Shown here one piece after another: positions 32,555-41,712 of a stretch of DNA of 64,000 nucleotides. The stretch spans positions 930,001-994,000 of the forward strand of contig OZ253558.1 of the NCBI GenBank assembly GCA_965262745.1, written 5' to 3'. A model generated the notes under the pieces. That model had not been told where the DNA came from. It did no database searches and saw only the letters and a program-made list of their open reading frames with translations. Numbering within the stretch: the stretch's first letter is position 1; the number at the start of each line of letters is the position of its first letter. Made by a program: the position numbers and the translations under genes. Origin of the DNA: JAJECS01 sp965262745 (GTDB taxonomy: Bacteria; Chloroflexota; UBA11872).

Positions 32555-34516
32555 CTACCTAGGGGAAGCCGCCGGATCGTCGACGCGCCACACTTCGCCG
32601 TGAATCGTGGCGGCAATCAACACTTGCCCACCCGCGGCATCGCGGGCAACAGCCACCGACTCAAGCGGAGTGCCGTCAAGCTCGGCAACGGATGGGTACC
32701 ACAGACGGCCACGGCCGGAGGACCGCAGCAGACCGGAACTGGTGGCCGCGAATAGCGTGTCGTCGTCCTCAAAATCAAGCGAGGCGACGACCGAGCGAAT
32801 CGCCGTTTCCCGCCCACCGGGATGGACAGCGTTCCAGTGGCCAACGACCGTGCCGCTCGGCCGGAGCACCTGCGCCCCCGTTGCCAAGCAAAAGAACTCT
32901 TCATCGTCAGGTTCGGCATCCGGAATCGCCAGCGATGCCCAGTGGTAGGCCCCCTCCAGCTGCACGTAGCGCGACCACGAGGCGCCGCGATCCGTGGACC
33001 GGTAGACGGCAACGATTCCATCGCCGGTCGTTCCGGCCAGCAACGTGCCGTTCTCGGCGAAGCGAGGTGAGAACGCCAGGTCCACCACCGCGGACCCGCT
33101 GAATCGCTCGTCAACCGCTGCCCAGGTCTTCCCGGCGTCGGTGCTGGTCAGCACAACTCCCCCATGGCAACCGAGCGCAATCAGCCCATCGTCGGCAAAC
33201 GCGGGTGAAAACGCCGCCGACATGATCGGCAGGTCACTCGGCACGCTGGTCACTAGCTCCCAGGTGGCTCCGCCATCCGACGTGCGGACGAGTGTGTCCG
33301 CCGAGAGCGCCAGGGCGATGCCGTCACAAGCAAAGGCGGGCGAAAGCGCCAAGCCGTTGACGGTGGCTGCCGGCAACCCTTCGGTCACCGCGGTCCAATG
33401 GCGACCGCCGTCGCGGGACAGCAGCACGCCTTCGGTGGCCGACGCGGCCAGAATGACGCCGTCGCGGGCATGGTTCGTCGATGGCTGCACGTCGAGCAAC
33501 GGCTGACTGGTCAGACCGGCATTGCTTGCCGCCCACGTGTCACCACCATCCTCGGAACGAATCACTCCGGCGCCGTCCACGCCCGCCAGCACGACGCCGT
33601 CACCGGCGGTGGCGAGGGCCAGCAGGGACGCGCGACGCGCTCCCCGCAGCCGCAGGCGGTGCCACGTCGCGCCTCCGTCCTGCGAGCGCCACAACGTGTT
33701 GCCCGATACCGCGAAGGCGGCGCCCGCCAGCAGCGTGACGGCATTGATTGGACGGTTTGCTGGCACATCGTCGACGGCGGTCCACGTCGCGCCGTGATCG
33801 TGCGAGCGATAGAGGCCGTGCAATTCCGTTCCGGCAAGCGCCAGACCGTCGTCCTCGAAGGCCGGCGACATGGCGATGCCCAAGACCGTGGCGTCGGCGG
33901 GCAGGCCGGTTCCAGCCGACCAGGATCGCGCCTGATCGACGCTGCGCATGATCCCGCCGTCAGCCCCACCCGCAAGCATCACGTCGGCAGAGTGCGGCGC
34001 CACCGCCAGTGCGGTGATTTGCGCATCGGCCAGCTCTGGTCCATAGCCGTTCCAGGACCGTCCGATACTGTCGGAGACATAGACGCCGCGGCCCTCGGTC
34101 CCGGCGGCGATGGTGTCGTCGTCGGCATAGGCGGGGGAGAATCCCAACGCCGTGACGGTTGGATGCTCTCCCCAGAACATCCGACGCTCCCAGCGCTCCC
34201 CACCGTCATACGAGATGTGAAGCCCGGCATCGGTGGTGCCCGCGACGACCGTCTGGTCGTTGGCGAAATCCGGCGACGCCGCGACGGCTTCGACAAACGG
34301 GCTCCGCAGCGAGGCGGTGGTCGGGGACCACGTGCAACCGCCGTCGTTCGAGCGAAACACGCCAGTGAGCGTGCCGGCAAACACCGTGGCCGAGCCGTCC
34401 GGGCCAATGGTGCTGGCCAGCGAGGTAACCGTGCCGCCTTCTCTCGCCGAAAGACGCTGCGCAACCGGCTGGCGATCAAGCATGGTCATTGGTAGCGGAC
34501 CTTGAGACGTGAGCAA
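32555..34516 (-). CDS. Asp-box (BNR/sialidase-like) beta-propeller protein
   Basis: A 653-residue protein made almost entirely of sialidase-type Asp-box repeats. Eleven matches to S-x-D-x-G-x-T-W can be read, such as SNDGGCTW, SYDGGERW, SHDHGATW, SQDGGATW, SEDGGDTW and STDRGASW. Each is preceded by a hydrophobic strand, and SPAFADD-like segments recur between them, indicating one or two many-bladed propellers like the VPS10/YCF48 group. No signal peptide or catalytic sialidase residues are seen, so enzymatic activity is not claimed. The start may be an internal ATG at residue 10 or 12. It ends 9 bases from the convergent rarA stop. Confidence 0.75.
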   Translation of the reverse strand: MLTSQGPLPMTMLDRQPVAQRLSAREGGTVTSLASTIGPDGSATVFAGTLTGVFRSNDGGCTWSPTTASLRSPFVEAVAASPDFANDQTVVAGTTDAGLHISYDGGERWERRMFWGEHPTVTALGFSPAYADDDTIAAGTEGRGVYVSDSIGRSWNGYGPELADAQITALAVAPHSADVMLAGGADGGIMRSVDQARSWSAGTGLPADATVLGIAMSPAFEDDGLALAGTELHGLYRSHDHGATWTAVDDVPANRPINAVTLLAGAAFAVSGNTLWRSQDGGATWHRLRLRGARRASLLALATAGDGVVLAGVDGAGVIRSEDGGDTWAASNAGLTSQPLLDVQPSTNHARDGVILAASATEGVLLSRDGGRHWTAVTEGLPAATVNGLALSPAFACDGIALALSADTLVRTSDGGATWELVTSVPSDLPIMSAAFSPAFADDGLIALGCHGGVVLTSTDAGKTWAAVDERFSGSAVVDLAFSPRFAENGTLLAGTTGDGIVAVYRSTDRGASWSRYVQLEGAYHWASLAIPDAEPDDEEFFCLATGAQVLRPSGTVVGHWNAVHPGGRETAIRSVVASLDFEDDDTLFAATSSGLLRSSGRGRLWYPSVAELDGTPLESVAVARDAAGGQVLIAATIHGEVWRVDDPAASPR

Positions 34517-34581
34517 GACATGGACATTCTCCCTAGATGAGGCCGTTCACCGAAATACACCCAGACCACGATCCCGACGCC

Positions 34582-35589
34582 CTAAGCAAAGAACGGCGCC
34601 GCATGTTCGCGCAACCAGGCCAAACTGGCGACGGTCCACGCTTCCGCGTCGTGCTCGGGGGGCGTGACCACCTCCACGCAGTGCTGCAAGCTGTCGGGGT
34701 CCGGCGCGCCGTCTTGCAGCACCTGAAGGATTTCGAGCACGGGCACGTCGCCCTCACCAATCGGCGCATGAAAGAACATGGGTTCGCCGATCAGCGTATA
34801 GGGCTGGACGCGCATGTCCTTGATGTGAGTCATCACGGTGTACGGCGCGGCCAGCCGCGCCGCAACGAGCGGGTCCTCGACGACGGAGATCGAGTTGGCA
34901 AAGTCGAAGTTGTGCCGCAGCCACGGCGAATCTATGGCTTCCATCACCTTCACGAAGTCGGCGACGCGATAGTCCATGTGCGACTCGGTGGTGAGCACGA
35001 CACCCAGCTCTTCCGCAATGGGAATGAGCGAGGTGAGGTTGCGGATCATCGCGTCGATCTGCTGCGCCAGCGGCGGGTCCTTGACGAATCGATGGCGCAG
35101 CGCGGCCTCGCGATGGACCACGTTGACGATCGTCGCGCCGGCGGCCGCCGCGATCTCCATGGCGCGCACGCACCGTTGAAAGTCCGAGCCGCCGCTCCAG
35201 CCCGTCGCCGTCTCGGTCAGCCGATATGACATGGCGTCCCGGGCGCCGCGTTGCGCGGCCATGTCCGTCGCGCCCCAGGCGTCAGGGTCGGCCGCGAGAT
35301 CGGGATCGGCTAATCCGAAATACTCAATACCCGCGTCGCGCATGACTTCGCCAAACTGCACCGCGCCCGCCTCATCGCCAAACCACCCGGGGTCCATGTA
35401 CAGCGCCGTCAGCCCGTGCGCCCGCGCTCGCGCGATCATCCATGCCGGCAGGTCATCCGCCGTCGCCGGAGGGTCGACCGAAGCGAAATACGGCAGGCGG
35501 CCGGTTGAGTACCGGTACGTCGCGCTGTCGGTGCGCAGCCAGGGATACGCCACCCAGCGATAGGACGCCTGCGACAGCCCGAGCTTCAC
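34582..35589 (-). CDS. Sugar phosphate isomerase/epimerase-like TIM-barrel protein (paralogue A)
   Basis: Xylose-isomerase-like TIM barrel of 335 residues, probably a metal-dependent sugar isomerase or epimerase. Likely metal ligands and active-site residues are the Glu and His in TESHMDYR, the Asp in FDFANS, and the His in THIKDMR. The N-terminus MKLGLSQASYRW is shared with two other genes in the window (35586-36518 and 50801-51784). The start is GTG at 35589, overlapping the upstream stop as GTGA, so it is coupled to paralogue B. It is the last gene of a four-gene operon headed by an enolase-superfamily dehydratase. Confidence 0.82.
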   Translation of the reverse strand: MKLGLSQASYRWVAYPWLRTDSATYRYSTGRLPYFASVDPPATADDLPAWMIARARAHGLTALYMDPGWFGDEAGAVQFGEVMRDAGIEYFGLADPDLAADPDAWGATDMAAQRGARDAMSYRLTETATGWSGGSDFQRCVRAMEIAAAAGATIVNVVHREAALRHRFVKDPPLAQQIDAMIRNLTSLIPIAEELGVVLTTESHMDYRVADFVKVMEAIDSPWLRHNFDFANSISVVEDPLVAARLAAPYTVMTHIKDMRVQPYTLIGEPMFFHAPIGEGDVPVLEILQVLQDGAPDPDSLQHCVEVVTPPEHDAEAWTVASLAWLREHAAPFFA

Positions 35590-36518
35590 GTTGACTCAAA
35601 CAAGTGGCCGCGCACCTCGCGCACCCACTCAATACTCGCCCGCACCCACACATCGGGATCGTGGTCGGGCGGCGGCGCCACTTCCACGCATACCGGCATC
35701 ATTTCCGGGTCCTGCGCCTCGGCCTGCACCACGTCAAGAATCTCCGCAATCGGGACGTGGCCGCGTCCCAGCGGGGCCCAGCTCACCTGCGGCTCACCGG
35801 TGCCCGTGGCCGGCTGCAAGCGCATGTCCTTGAGGTGCATGTTCACCGCGTACTTGGCCGCCAATCGCGCCCCTTCCAGCGGGTCCTCGATCACGGCAAT
35901 GGGATTCGCCGTATCGAGATTGATCCGCAGCCAGGGCGAGTCGACGGCTTCGACCACCTGCACGATCTCGGCCAGTCGATAGTCGATGTGGTTTTCCCAG
36001 GCCAGCACCACGCCGTACTCGGCGCAGACCGGCATCAGCGAGCTGAAATTGGCAATCGCCCGCTCCAGCTGAACCTCGATCGGCGGGTCCTTCGTGAAGT
36101 GGTTGTGCCGCACCGCATGGGTATGCACCGCCGCCGCAACCTTGGCTCCGCCCCAGGCGCAGCGCCATATCTGCTGGATCGTCGAGTGATACTCCCCGCC
36201 CTCCCACTCTTCGGCGCTGGCGGCGATGTTGAAGGTTGCGTTGCCCACATACATGACCCCGGCGGCCTCCGCGCGCTCGCGAAAGTCCTGCGCCGCCGCG
36301 CGGCCGGCGAACGTCCGCGAAGCCATGTACAGCGACTCCACGCCCAGCGACTGCACCCGATCGAGCAGCCAATCCTCCAAGAGATCGTCCGGGCCCGGCG
36401 GGTCCAACGACTGCAAGTACGGTGTCCGCATCCCATCCTGGAGAAACTCCGGGCGGTCGCGACGCATGTATGGGTAGGACATCCAGCGATAGCACGCCTG
36501 GGAGATGCCGAGCTTCAC
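35586..36518 (-). CDS. Sugar phosphate isomerase/epimerase-like TIM-barrel protein (paralogue B)
   Basis: Second TIM-barrel isomerase-like protein, 310 residues, clearly related to its downstream neighbour: MKLGISQACYRW at the start, WENHIDYR, NLDTANPIAVIEDP and MHLKDMR at equivalent places, with the same predicted metal ligands. The pair overlaps by four bases (GTGA), a sign of translational coupling and perhaps of a heteromeric or sequential role. The upstream gene, another TIM barrel of a different subgroup, ends 10 bases away. Substrate unknown. Confidence 0.82.
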   Translation of the reverse strand: MKLGISQACYRWMSYPYMRRDRPEFLQDGMRTPYLQSLDPPGPDDLLEDWLLDRVQSLGVESLYMASRTFAGRAAAQDFRERAEAAGVMYVGNATFNIAASAEEWEGGEYHSTIQQIWRCAWGGAKVAAAVHTHAVRHNHFTKDPPIEVQLERAIANFSSLMPVCAEYGVVLAWENHIDYRLAEIVQVVEAVDSPWLRINLDTANPIAVIEDPLEGARLAAKYAVNMHLKDMRLQPATGTGEPQVSWAPLGRGHVPIAEILDVVQAEAQDPEMMPVCVEVAPPPDHDPDVWVRASIEWVREVRGHLFEST

Positions 36519-36528
36519 TGGCGCAACC

Positions 36529-37500
36529 TCACGAGGTTTCGCGCAGTGCTCGCCAGACGAGCTCTTGCGTGTCGAGGATGTCGTTGCGGCTCATGGCGTC
36601 GGCCAGACGGTCGGCATCGATCGCGTCGAGCACGCGCAGCAGGTAGTTGGTGTTCGACACGAACTGCTGCGCGCTGCGGATGGGTTCCTCGCGCGTCCAG
36701 ACCACGTCCATGCCCAGGAAATACGGGTAGTCGGCCTCGCGCAGCCAGTGGAGCATCTCCAGCGATTCCCACAGGTGGTGGCTGGCGAAGATCGTGGACA
36801 GGTCTTGCGGCAGCTGGGTGTCGTTGAGGTGCACGTGATACAGCAGGCCGCGGCGGGCGGCTTCCCACGCGGCCTGGGCCACGTTCTCGCCGCTCATGAG
36901 CGTGTGGCTCACCTCCAGCTGCGCGCCCAGGTTCGGCAGGTTCAACTCGCCGATGATCTCGAGCGTCTTGCTCATTGATCCCACCATGGCCCAGCCGCGG
37001 GGCAGGTAGGGCCTGAATTCGAGCGCCACCTTGAGCTCGCCGGCCGCCTCGCAGATCTCGCGTAGGGCGTCCAGCGTCCGCTCGCGCGCGGCGCGGAAGT
37101 CCTGCTGAAACGGGTAGTCGGCCCCGTCCATGGGCGTAAACACGTAGATGCCCAGGCCATCCAACGCGCGGGCCACCTCAACGGCGTGCCGGCACATGTC
37201 GATGGCCTCGCGCCGCTCTGCCGCGTCGGGTGACGTGAACGCGGCCCACGGGAACGAGCCGCGAATGTAAGGCTCGCCGTGGTGGATCATGGAGCATTTC
37301 AGCCCACGGTCGTCGAGCCGCTGCTTCACCAGGTGCGCGTTATCCAGCGTGACGCACGTGCCGCTGAAGAATTCGACGCCCGCGAGGTCGGGAATCTGGT
37401 CGACAGCGCGAAAGGCCTCGTCGATCTGGTCCATTGAAGGGCCGTCGACCATGCCCAGGTGGTGATACAGACCCACCGAGTATCGCGGCGCCCAGTCCAT
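36529..37500 (-). CDS. Xylose-isomerase-like TIM-barrel protein
   Basis: TIM-barrel protein of 323 residues, of a different subgroup from its two neighbours. It contains VEFFSGTCV, CSMIHHGEPY, ALEFRPY (likely metal-binding Glu), NLGAQLEVSHTLMSGEN (likely ligand Glu/His) and YHVHLNDTQ (His, Asp). The frame is open 63 bases further up, but AGGAG lies 8 bases before the ATG at 37500, and this start is only 11 bases after the dehydratase stop, so I prefer it. It may isomerise the product of the upstream dehydratase; this is inferred from gene order only. Confidence 0.82.
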   Translation of the reverse strand: MDWAPRYSVGLYHHLGMVDGPSMDQIDEAFRAVDQIPDLAGVEFFSGTCVTLDNAHLVKQRLDDRGLKCSMIHHGEPYIRGSFPWAAFTSPDAAERREAIDMCRHAVEVARALDGLGIYVFTPMDGADYPFQQDFRAARERTLDALREICEAAGELKVALEFRPYLPRGWAMVGSMSKTLEIIGELNLPNLGAQLEVSHTLMSGENVAQAAWEAARRGLLYHVHLNDTQLPQDLSTIFASHHLWESLEMLHWLREADYPYFLGMDVVWTREEPIRSAQQFVSNTNYLLRVLDAIDADRLADAMSRNDILDTQELVWRALRETS

Positions 37501-37511
37501 ACCCGCTGCTC

Positions 37512-38672
37512 CTAGTAGTAGCCGAAGCCGCCGTCGGCCTTTGCCGGCACGGGGCGTCGCCAAGATTGATAAGGGTGCTGAGCCACCAGCGCTTCGTTAA
37601 GCGTCACGCCCCAGCCCGGACCCTGCGGCAGTTTGACATAGCCGTCCTCGATCTCGATGCCGCCATGGGTGAAGCTGGAGCGCAGCGCCTGCGCCGCCGC
37701 CCGCGGCCCGACCGTCTGCGGCGATTCCATGATCAGAAAATTGGGCGTGGCCGCGCCGAAGTGCGCCGTGGCCACGGTCGAAAGCCCGCCGAATGGGTTA
37801 TGCGGCGCCAGCGACAGCATGTGCGCCTCGGCCAGCGCCGCGATCTTCCGAATCTCGGTCATGCCGCCGCAGAGCAGGATGTCGGGCTGCAAGAGGTCGG
37901 CGCCCTGCGCCTCGATCAACGCCTGAAACTCGTGCTTGCCGTAGAGGCTCTCGCCGGTGGCCACGGGAATGTTCATCGCCCGCCGCGCCTCGGCCATCAC
38001 CGTGTGACTGCCCGGCCGGATCGGCTCCTCGATGAACATCGGCCGGAAGGGCTCGATCGCCCGCGCCAGCTCCGCCGCCTTGGCCGGCTCTTCCAGTTTG
38101 GCGTGAAAATCGACGCCGATCTCCGCCGCATCGCCCACCGCCGCGCGCACCGCCTCCACGCGCTCCGTCACAAGCCCGATGATCTGCGCCCAGGGGAGGC
38201 GGTCATCCTCCACCGCGTAGGGGAAAAGCTTGAACGCCGTGAACCCGTGGCCGCCCGCCATCGCCTTGGCTTCCTCCGCCATCTCCGCCGGCTCGCCGGT
38301 GACCACGTCGTAATAGACCCACACGCGGTCCCGATAGTGGCCGCCCAGCAGCTGATACACGGGCTGATCGGCAATTTTTCCCGCCAGGTCCCACAACGCC
38401 AGATCAACGCCGCTGAGGGCCGCCCATCCCACCGCCCCCGCCGGAAAGCGCAGCCCGCGGTAGCACAGATGCCAGAGCCGCTCGCGCCGCGTGGCGTCCT
38501 GCCCCACCAGCCACTCGCCCAGGTAGCGCACCGTCTCGGCAACCGCCAAATCAGGTCCGGCGGCGTAAGCCTCGCCCAGGCCCACCAGCCCCGACTCGGT
38601 CGTGACGGTGACGTAGTTGGCGTTGTGCTGGGTATCCGACGCGGTTCGCACCTCGACGGAACGGATTCGCAC
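37512..38672 (-). CDS. Enolase-superfamily dehydratase, galactonate dehydratase-like
   Basis: Sugar-acid dehydratase of the mandelate racemase/enolase superfamily, 386 residues. The N-terminal capping domain begins IRSVEVRTAS. In the barrel, the metal ligands are Asp in GVDFH, Glu in MFIEEP and Glu in ATGES. The DFH pair (Asp-x-His) and the distal His in LAPHNP are the acid/base residues typical of the D-galactonate dehydratase subgroup. The sugar itself is not certain. The start is GTG at 38672. It heads a minus-strand operon with three TIM-barrel isomerase-like genes (34582-37500), suggesting a pathway from an aldonic acid. Confidence 0.9.
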   Translation of the reverse strand: MRIRSVEVRTASDTQHNANYVTVTTESGLVGLGEAYAAGPDLAVAETVRYLGEWLVGQDATRRERLWHLCYRGLRFPAGAVGWAALSGVDLALWDLAGKIADQPVYQLLGGHYRDRVWVYYDVVTGEPAEMAEEAKAMAGGHGFTAFKLFPYAVEDDRLPWAQIIGLVTERVEAVRAAVGDAAEIGVDFHAKLEEPAKAAELARAIEPFRPMFIEEPIRPGSHTVMAEARRAMNIPVATGESLYGKHEFQALIEAQGADLLQPDILLCGGMTEIRKIAALAEAHMLSLAPHNPFGGLSTVATAHFGAATPNFLIMESPQTVGPRAAAQALRSSFTHGGIEIEDGYVKLPQGPGWGVTLNEALVAQHPYQSWRRPVPAKADGGFGYY

Positions 38673-38921
38673 CTAGGCCCACCTCAGAACCGCCGCACCG
38701 CGCGCGAGCGTAGTCAGTGCGTTCCATCCCGTCCAGCCGCAGATCGCGACAGCAAGCGCACCGCGGCGCTTCGATCAAGTGGAGTTCCCTTCGTTCGCAG
38801 CCATGGAACGATTCCACCACGCCGCGCGTAGTATCAATTGGAACACTTGGTACGAGACGGCATGAACATACGGCATGCGGGGCCAGGGCAATTGATTCCG
38901 GCACAGCGTCGCTTTGCTGAG

Positions 38922-41477
38922 ATGGTGGAGAGGTCGTGCACGGCAGTCGTCGTTGTCGCAATGGCTCTTGGCGTGTGGAGCTGTGGGCCTAGTAGCTCCG
39001 TCGTGGGGTCGACGCCTAGCCCAGGTTCAATGGTCGTGGGGGGGACGCCTACCCCCGGCAGCGCACCGGCTGACGTGGCACGAAGCCTGGGATCGCGGGA
39101 TGCGCCGTCGGTGGTCGAAGGTCCCGAAGATGCCGACGACAGAGCGACATCGGAGGCTGCCGTGACACCGCAAGTGGTTGTGGAAGTCTCGCCGCTTAGA
39201 GAGCCTTATGTGGAGGTAGAGCAGTCGGTGGCAGATGTGCCGTGCGCACCCAGGGTCGTCGGGCAGCCGGCCGGAACCGTCAGGTGGAAGCCCGACGGCA
39301 CGGCAATCTTCTTCGGGGTGGATTCGTCTCAGGGCCGGGGAGGCTGGCGTCGAGTGGAGATACTCGGGGTTGCCGCGGACGGCTTCGGGTTTGATTCGTC
39401 GGTGGAAAAGTTCGAGTACGTCGAGTCAGGGCTGGTGGAGATACTCGGGGTTGCCGCGGACGGCTCTCGGATGTGGCGGGTGGGACAGGTGGGCCAGCGT
39501 GAGGGGGTGGCGGCGAGCTTCGACATCTCGCCGAATGGTGAGCACATCGTCTACCCCACCTGCCAGTTTCCCGCCTTGTCCCGTATAGACCGTCAATTCG
39601 CCGGCCAATACTTCGACCTGGCCCGAACGACGATCCTGGGGTCGACTCGTCAGCGACTCACAGCCACTAGATCATCTGAACACAATCCCGCGTGGTCGCC
39701 GGACGGCACGCACATCGCGTTTCTCGTGGGTACACGGAAAACTGCCGATCTGGGTGTCATGCGGGCTGACGGTACCAACCTGCGGTGGCCTATTGAGAAC
39801 CTCGGCAATCTCGCCACCAGTCAGCCGCCCGCGTGGTCGCCGGACGGTCGCTGGCTAGCCGTTGCGGTGCGAGAGTTCCTAGATCACATTCCGGCGCTGA
39901 AGCTCGTTGCCATGCCGACCGGCGAGGAGGTCATCCACCTAGCGGACGCCGTCAGCGGCGCGTCCTGGTCGCCGGACGGCGAGCGGCTGGCGTTTGCGAA
40001 AGTCGACGGCGACGGGGTGGCGCTCTACTCGATCGCGGCGGACGGCAGCGACGCGCGGCGCCTGACCTCGATCACTGACTGGCATCTGCAGCTGGACGCC
40101 TATGGCAACCATGTGAATTTCCTATCGGATCCCACCCATGCCTGGGTCGACACCGTGGCCTGGTCGCCCGACGGCTCGAAGATTCTCTACACGTGTGGGT
40201 TGGACATATGCGTGGTTGACGTGGATGGGAACGTCCTGGGCCGATCGCCGCCCCTGTTGTACACGTACGACACGTACGGGCTGAGGGCGGCATGGTCACC
40301 AGATAGTACGCGAATCGCCGTAAACGTAGGCACTCGTTACGGCCCCCTGCTCTACATCATGGCCCCCGACGGCAAGATCCTGAAAATCCTGGTGGCGACA
40401 GACGGGGACGGCAATCCCCAGCCGATCGGGCCCCGACGAGCGGAGGGCCCGGTGGACGTCACCGGGTGGTGCGCCGGGGGAACGGCCGTCCCCGACCCGG
40501 CCGCCAACCCCGGCTTGGTCGGCGACTGCGAGACGCTGCTGCGGTTGCAAGGGAGTCTGGCGGGCGGCGCCCGACTGCTCTGGAGCGACAAGCATCGGAT
40601 CACGACCTGGGAGGGCGTGGTCGTGGGCGGGTCGCCGGCGCGAGTCACGGCGATCTCTCTTTCCCAGGACGTCTTGCTGCGGGGCATCATTCCGCCCGAG
40701 CTAGCGAAGCTAGCCCACCTCCGAGTGCTGGAGCTGAACGGGCACAGGTTGGGTGGGACGATCCCGCCCGAGTTGGGGCAGCTGACCAACCTCCAAGTGC
40801 TGCGGCTGGATAGGAACCTTCTCAGCGGAGCTATCCCGGCCGAATTGGGCGAAATGACCGGCCTGACTGGTCTGTGGCTTGACAATAACTACCTGCAGGG
40901 CCCCATCCCTGCCGAGTTGAATGGGTTGACGAATCTGGAAGTGCTGGACCTCAGCGAGAACCGCCTGACCGGCGAGATCCCGCTGGAACTGGGCCAGCTC
41001 GCCAACTTGAAGCGTCTGTTTCTCCACGACAACCGCCTGACCGGCGAGATCCCGCTGGAACTGGGCCAGCTCGCCAACTTGAAGCGTCTGTTTCTCCACG
41101 ACAACCGCCTGACCGGCGAGATCCCTGCCGAGTTGAGTCGGTTGGCGAATCTGGAAGCGCTGGACCTCAGCGAGAACAACCTGACTGGCCCGATCCCGCC
41201 GGAGCTGGGCCAGCTGGCAAATTTAGTAGCCCTCAACCTCCGTGGCAACGAACTCACCGGGGCAATCCCGCCGGAGTTGGGCCAGTTGGCGAATCTGCAA
41301 AACGCCGACCTCCGTGGCAACGAACTCACCGGGGCAATCCCGCCGGAGCTGGGCCAACTGGCCAACCTTGAGTATCTGGAGCTCGATGGCAATCCGTTCA
41401 CCGGTTGCATCCCGCCAGCGATATACGAGCTTGGCGGCACCACCTGGGTTGATCTGCCGGTCTGCGACAAGAAATGA
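38922..41477 (+). CDS. Surface lipoprotein with PD40/TolB-like propeller and plant-type leucine-rich repeats
   Basis: About 851 residues from the ATG at 38922, chosen because it gives a signal peptide ending GVWSC, a plausible lipobox; the frame is open to 38838. After a Ser/Pro-rich linker there are six PD40-type blades (for example WSPDGTHIAFL, WSPDGRWLAVA, WSPDGSKILYT) forming a propeller. A CETLLRLQGSLAG...ITTWEGV segment resembles the plant LRRNT capping domain. Ten 24-residue LRRs of plant type (IPxELGxLxNLxxLxLxxNxLTG) follow. Two adjacent LRRs are identical at the DNA level. Likely an extracellular binding or adhesion protein; ligand unknown. It stands alone, divergent from the sugar-acid operon. 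Confidence 0.82.
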   Translation: MVERSCTAVVVVAMALGVWSCGPSSSVVGSTPSPGSMVVGGTPTPGSAPADVARSLGSRDAPSVVEGPEDADDRATSEAAVTPQVVVEVSPLREPYVEVEQSVADVPCAPRVVGQPAGTVRWKPDGTAIFFGVDSSQGRGGWRRVEILGVAADGFGFDSSVEKFEYVESGLVEILGVAADGSRMWRVGQVGQREGVAASFDISPNGEHIVYPTCQFPALSRIDRQFAGQYFDLARTTILGSTRQRLTATRSSEHNPAWSPDGTHIAFLVGTRKTADLGVMRADGTNLRWPIENLGNLATSQPPAWSPDGRWLAVAVREFLDHIPALKLVAMPTGEEVIHLADAVSGASWSPDGERLAFAKVDGDGVALYSIAADGSDARRLTSITDWHLQLDAYGNHVNFLSDPTHAWVDTVAWSPDGSKILYTCGLDICVVDVDGNVLGRSPPLLYTYDTYGLRAAWSPDSTRIAVNVGTRYGPLLYIMAPDGKILKILVATDGDGNPQPIGPRRAEGPVDVTGWCAGGTAVPDPAANPGLVGDCETLLRLQGSLAGGARLLWSDKHRITTWEGVVVGGSPARVTAISLSQDVLLRGIIPPELAKLAHLRVLELNGHRLGGTIPPELGQLTNLQVLRLDRNLLSGAIPAELGEMTGLTGLWLDNNYLQGPIPAELNGLTNLEVLDLSENRLTGEIPLELGQLANLKRLFLHDNRLTGEIPLELGQLANLKRLFLHDNRLTGEIPAELSRLANLEALDLSENNLTGPIPPELGQLANLVALNLRGNELTGAIPPELGQLANLQNADLRGNELTGAIPPELGQLANLEYLELDGNPFTGCIPPAIYELGGTTWVDLPVCDKK
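39354..39465 (+). repeat. Two identical 31-base copies inside the PD40/LRR gene
   Basis: Bases 39354-39384 and 39435-39465 are identical over 31 bases and both encode VEILGVAADG, 81 bases (27 codons) apart. This looks like a recent duplication of a blade segment by recombination, with the intervening part already diverged. Confidence 0.8.
40959..41102 (+). repeat. Perfect 72-base tandem duplication of one LRR unit
   Basis: Bases 40959-41030 and 41031-41102 are identical; each encodes one 24-residue leucine-rich repeat. A third unit starts the same way at 41103 but diverges after about 23 bases. The lack of silent changes points to a very recent duplication or gene conversion. Confidence 0.92.
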
Positions 41478-41601
41478 TGCGTCAATCCCGCCACGAGAGG
41501 CCCACCTGAAGACCGGCGAGACGTTACGCCGCCAACAATCGTCTCCAGGATTTGTGATCGCCGGCGGTTAAGTCCCGAAACCGCCCGCCTGTCAGCCCCG
41601 A

Positions 41602-41712
41602 CTCCTAGCCCGCCGACGCCCCATTTGCCGCCATCGGCAGCGCGCCGCCTTTGTCCTCGATGTCCTGCCAGAAGTGGCAAGACACGAAGTGCCCGTCGCC
41701 CGCGTGCCGGAG
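41602..41712 (-). pseudogene. Relic of the 3' end of the peptide-transporter ATPase gene
   Basis: These 111 bases closely match 43579-43691, the 3' end of the intact ATPase gene, in the same orientation. Read on the minus strand they still encode HFVSCHFWQDIEDKGGALPM, then AANGASAG and the stop, against HFVSCHFWKDIEDKGGALPM in the intact gene. No upstream coding part remains. The relic directly follows the stop of the MFS gene, so the MFS gene is bracketed by two copies of this tail. Confidence 0.8.

Noticed and set aside
40959..41430. Tandem 72-base periodicity considered as a non-coding repeat array
   Set aside because: The period is exactly 24 codons and the frame is kept; it is the LRR coding region.
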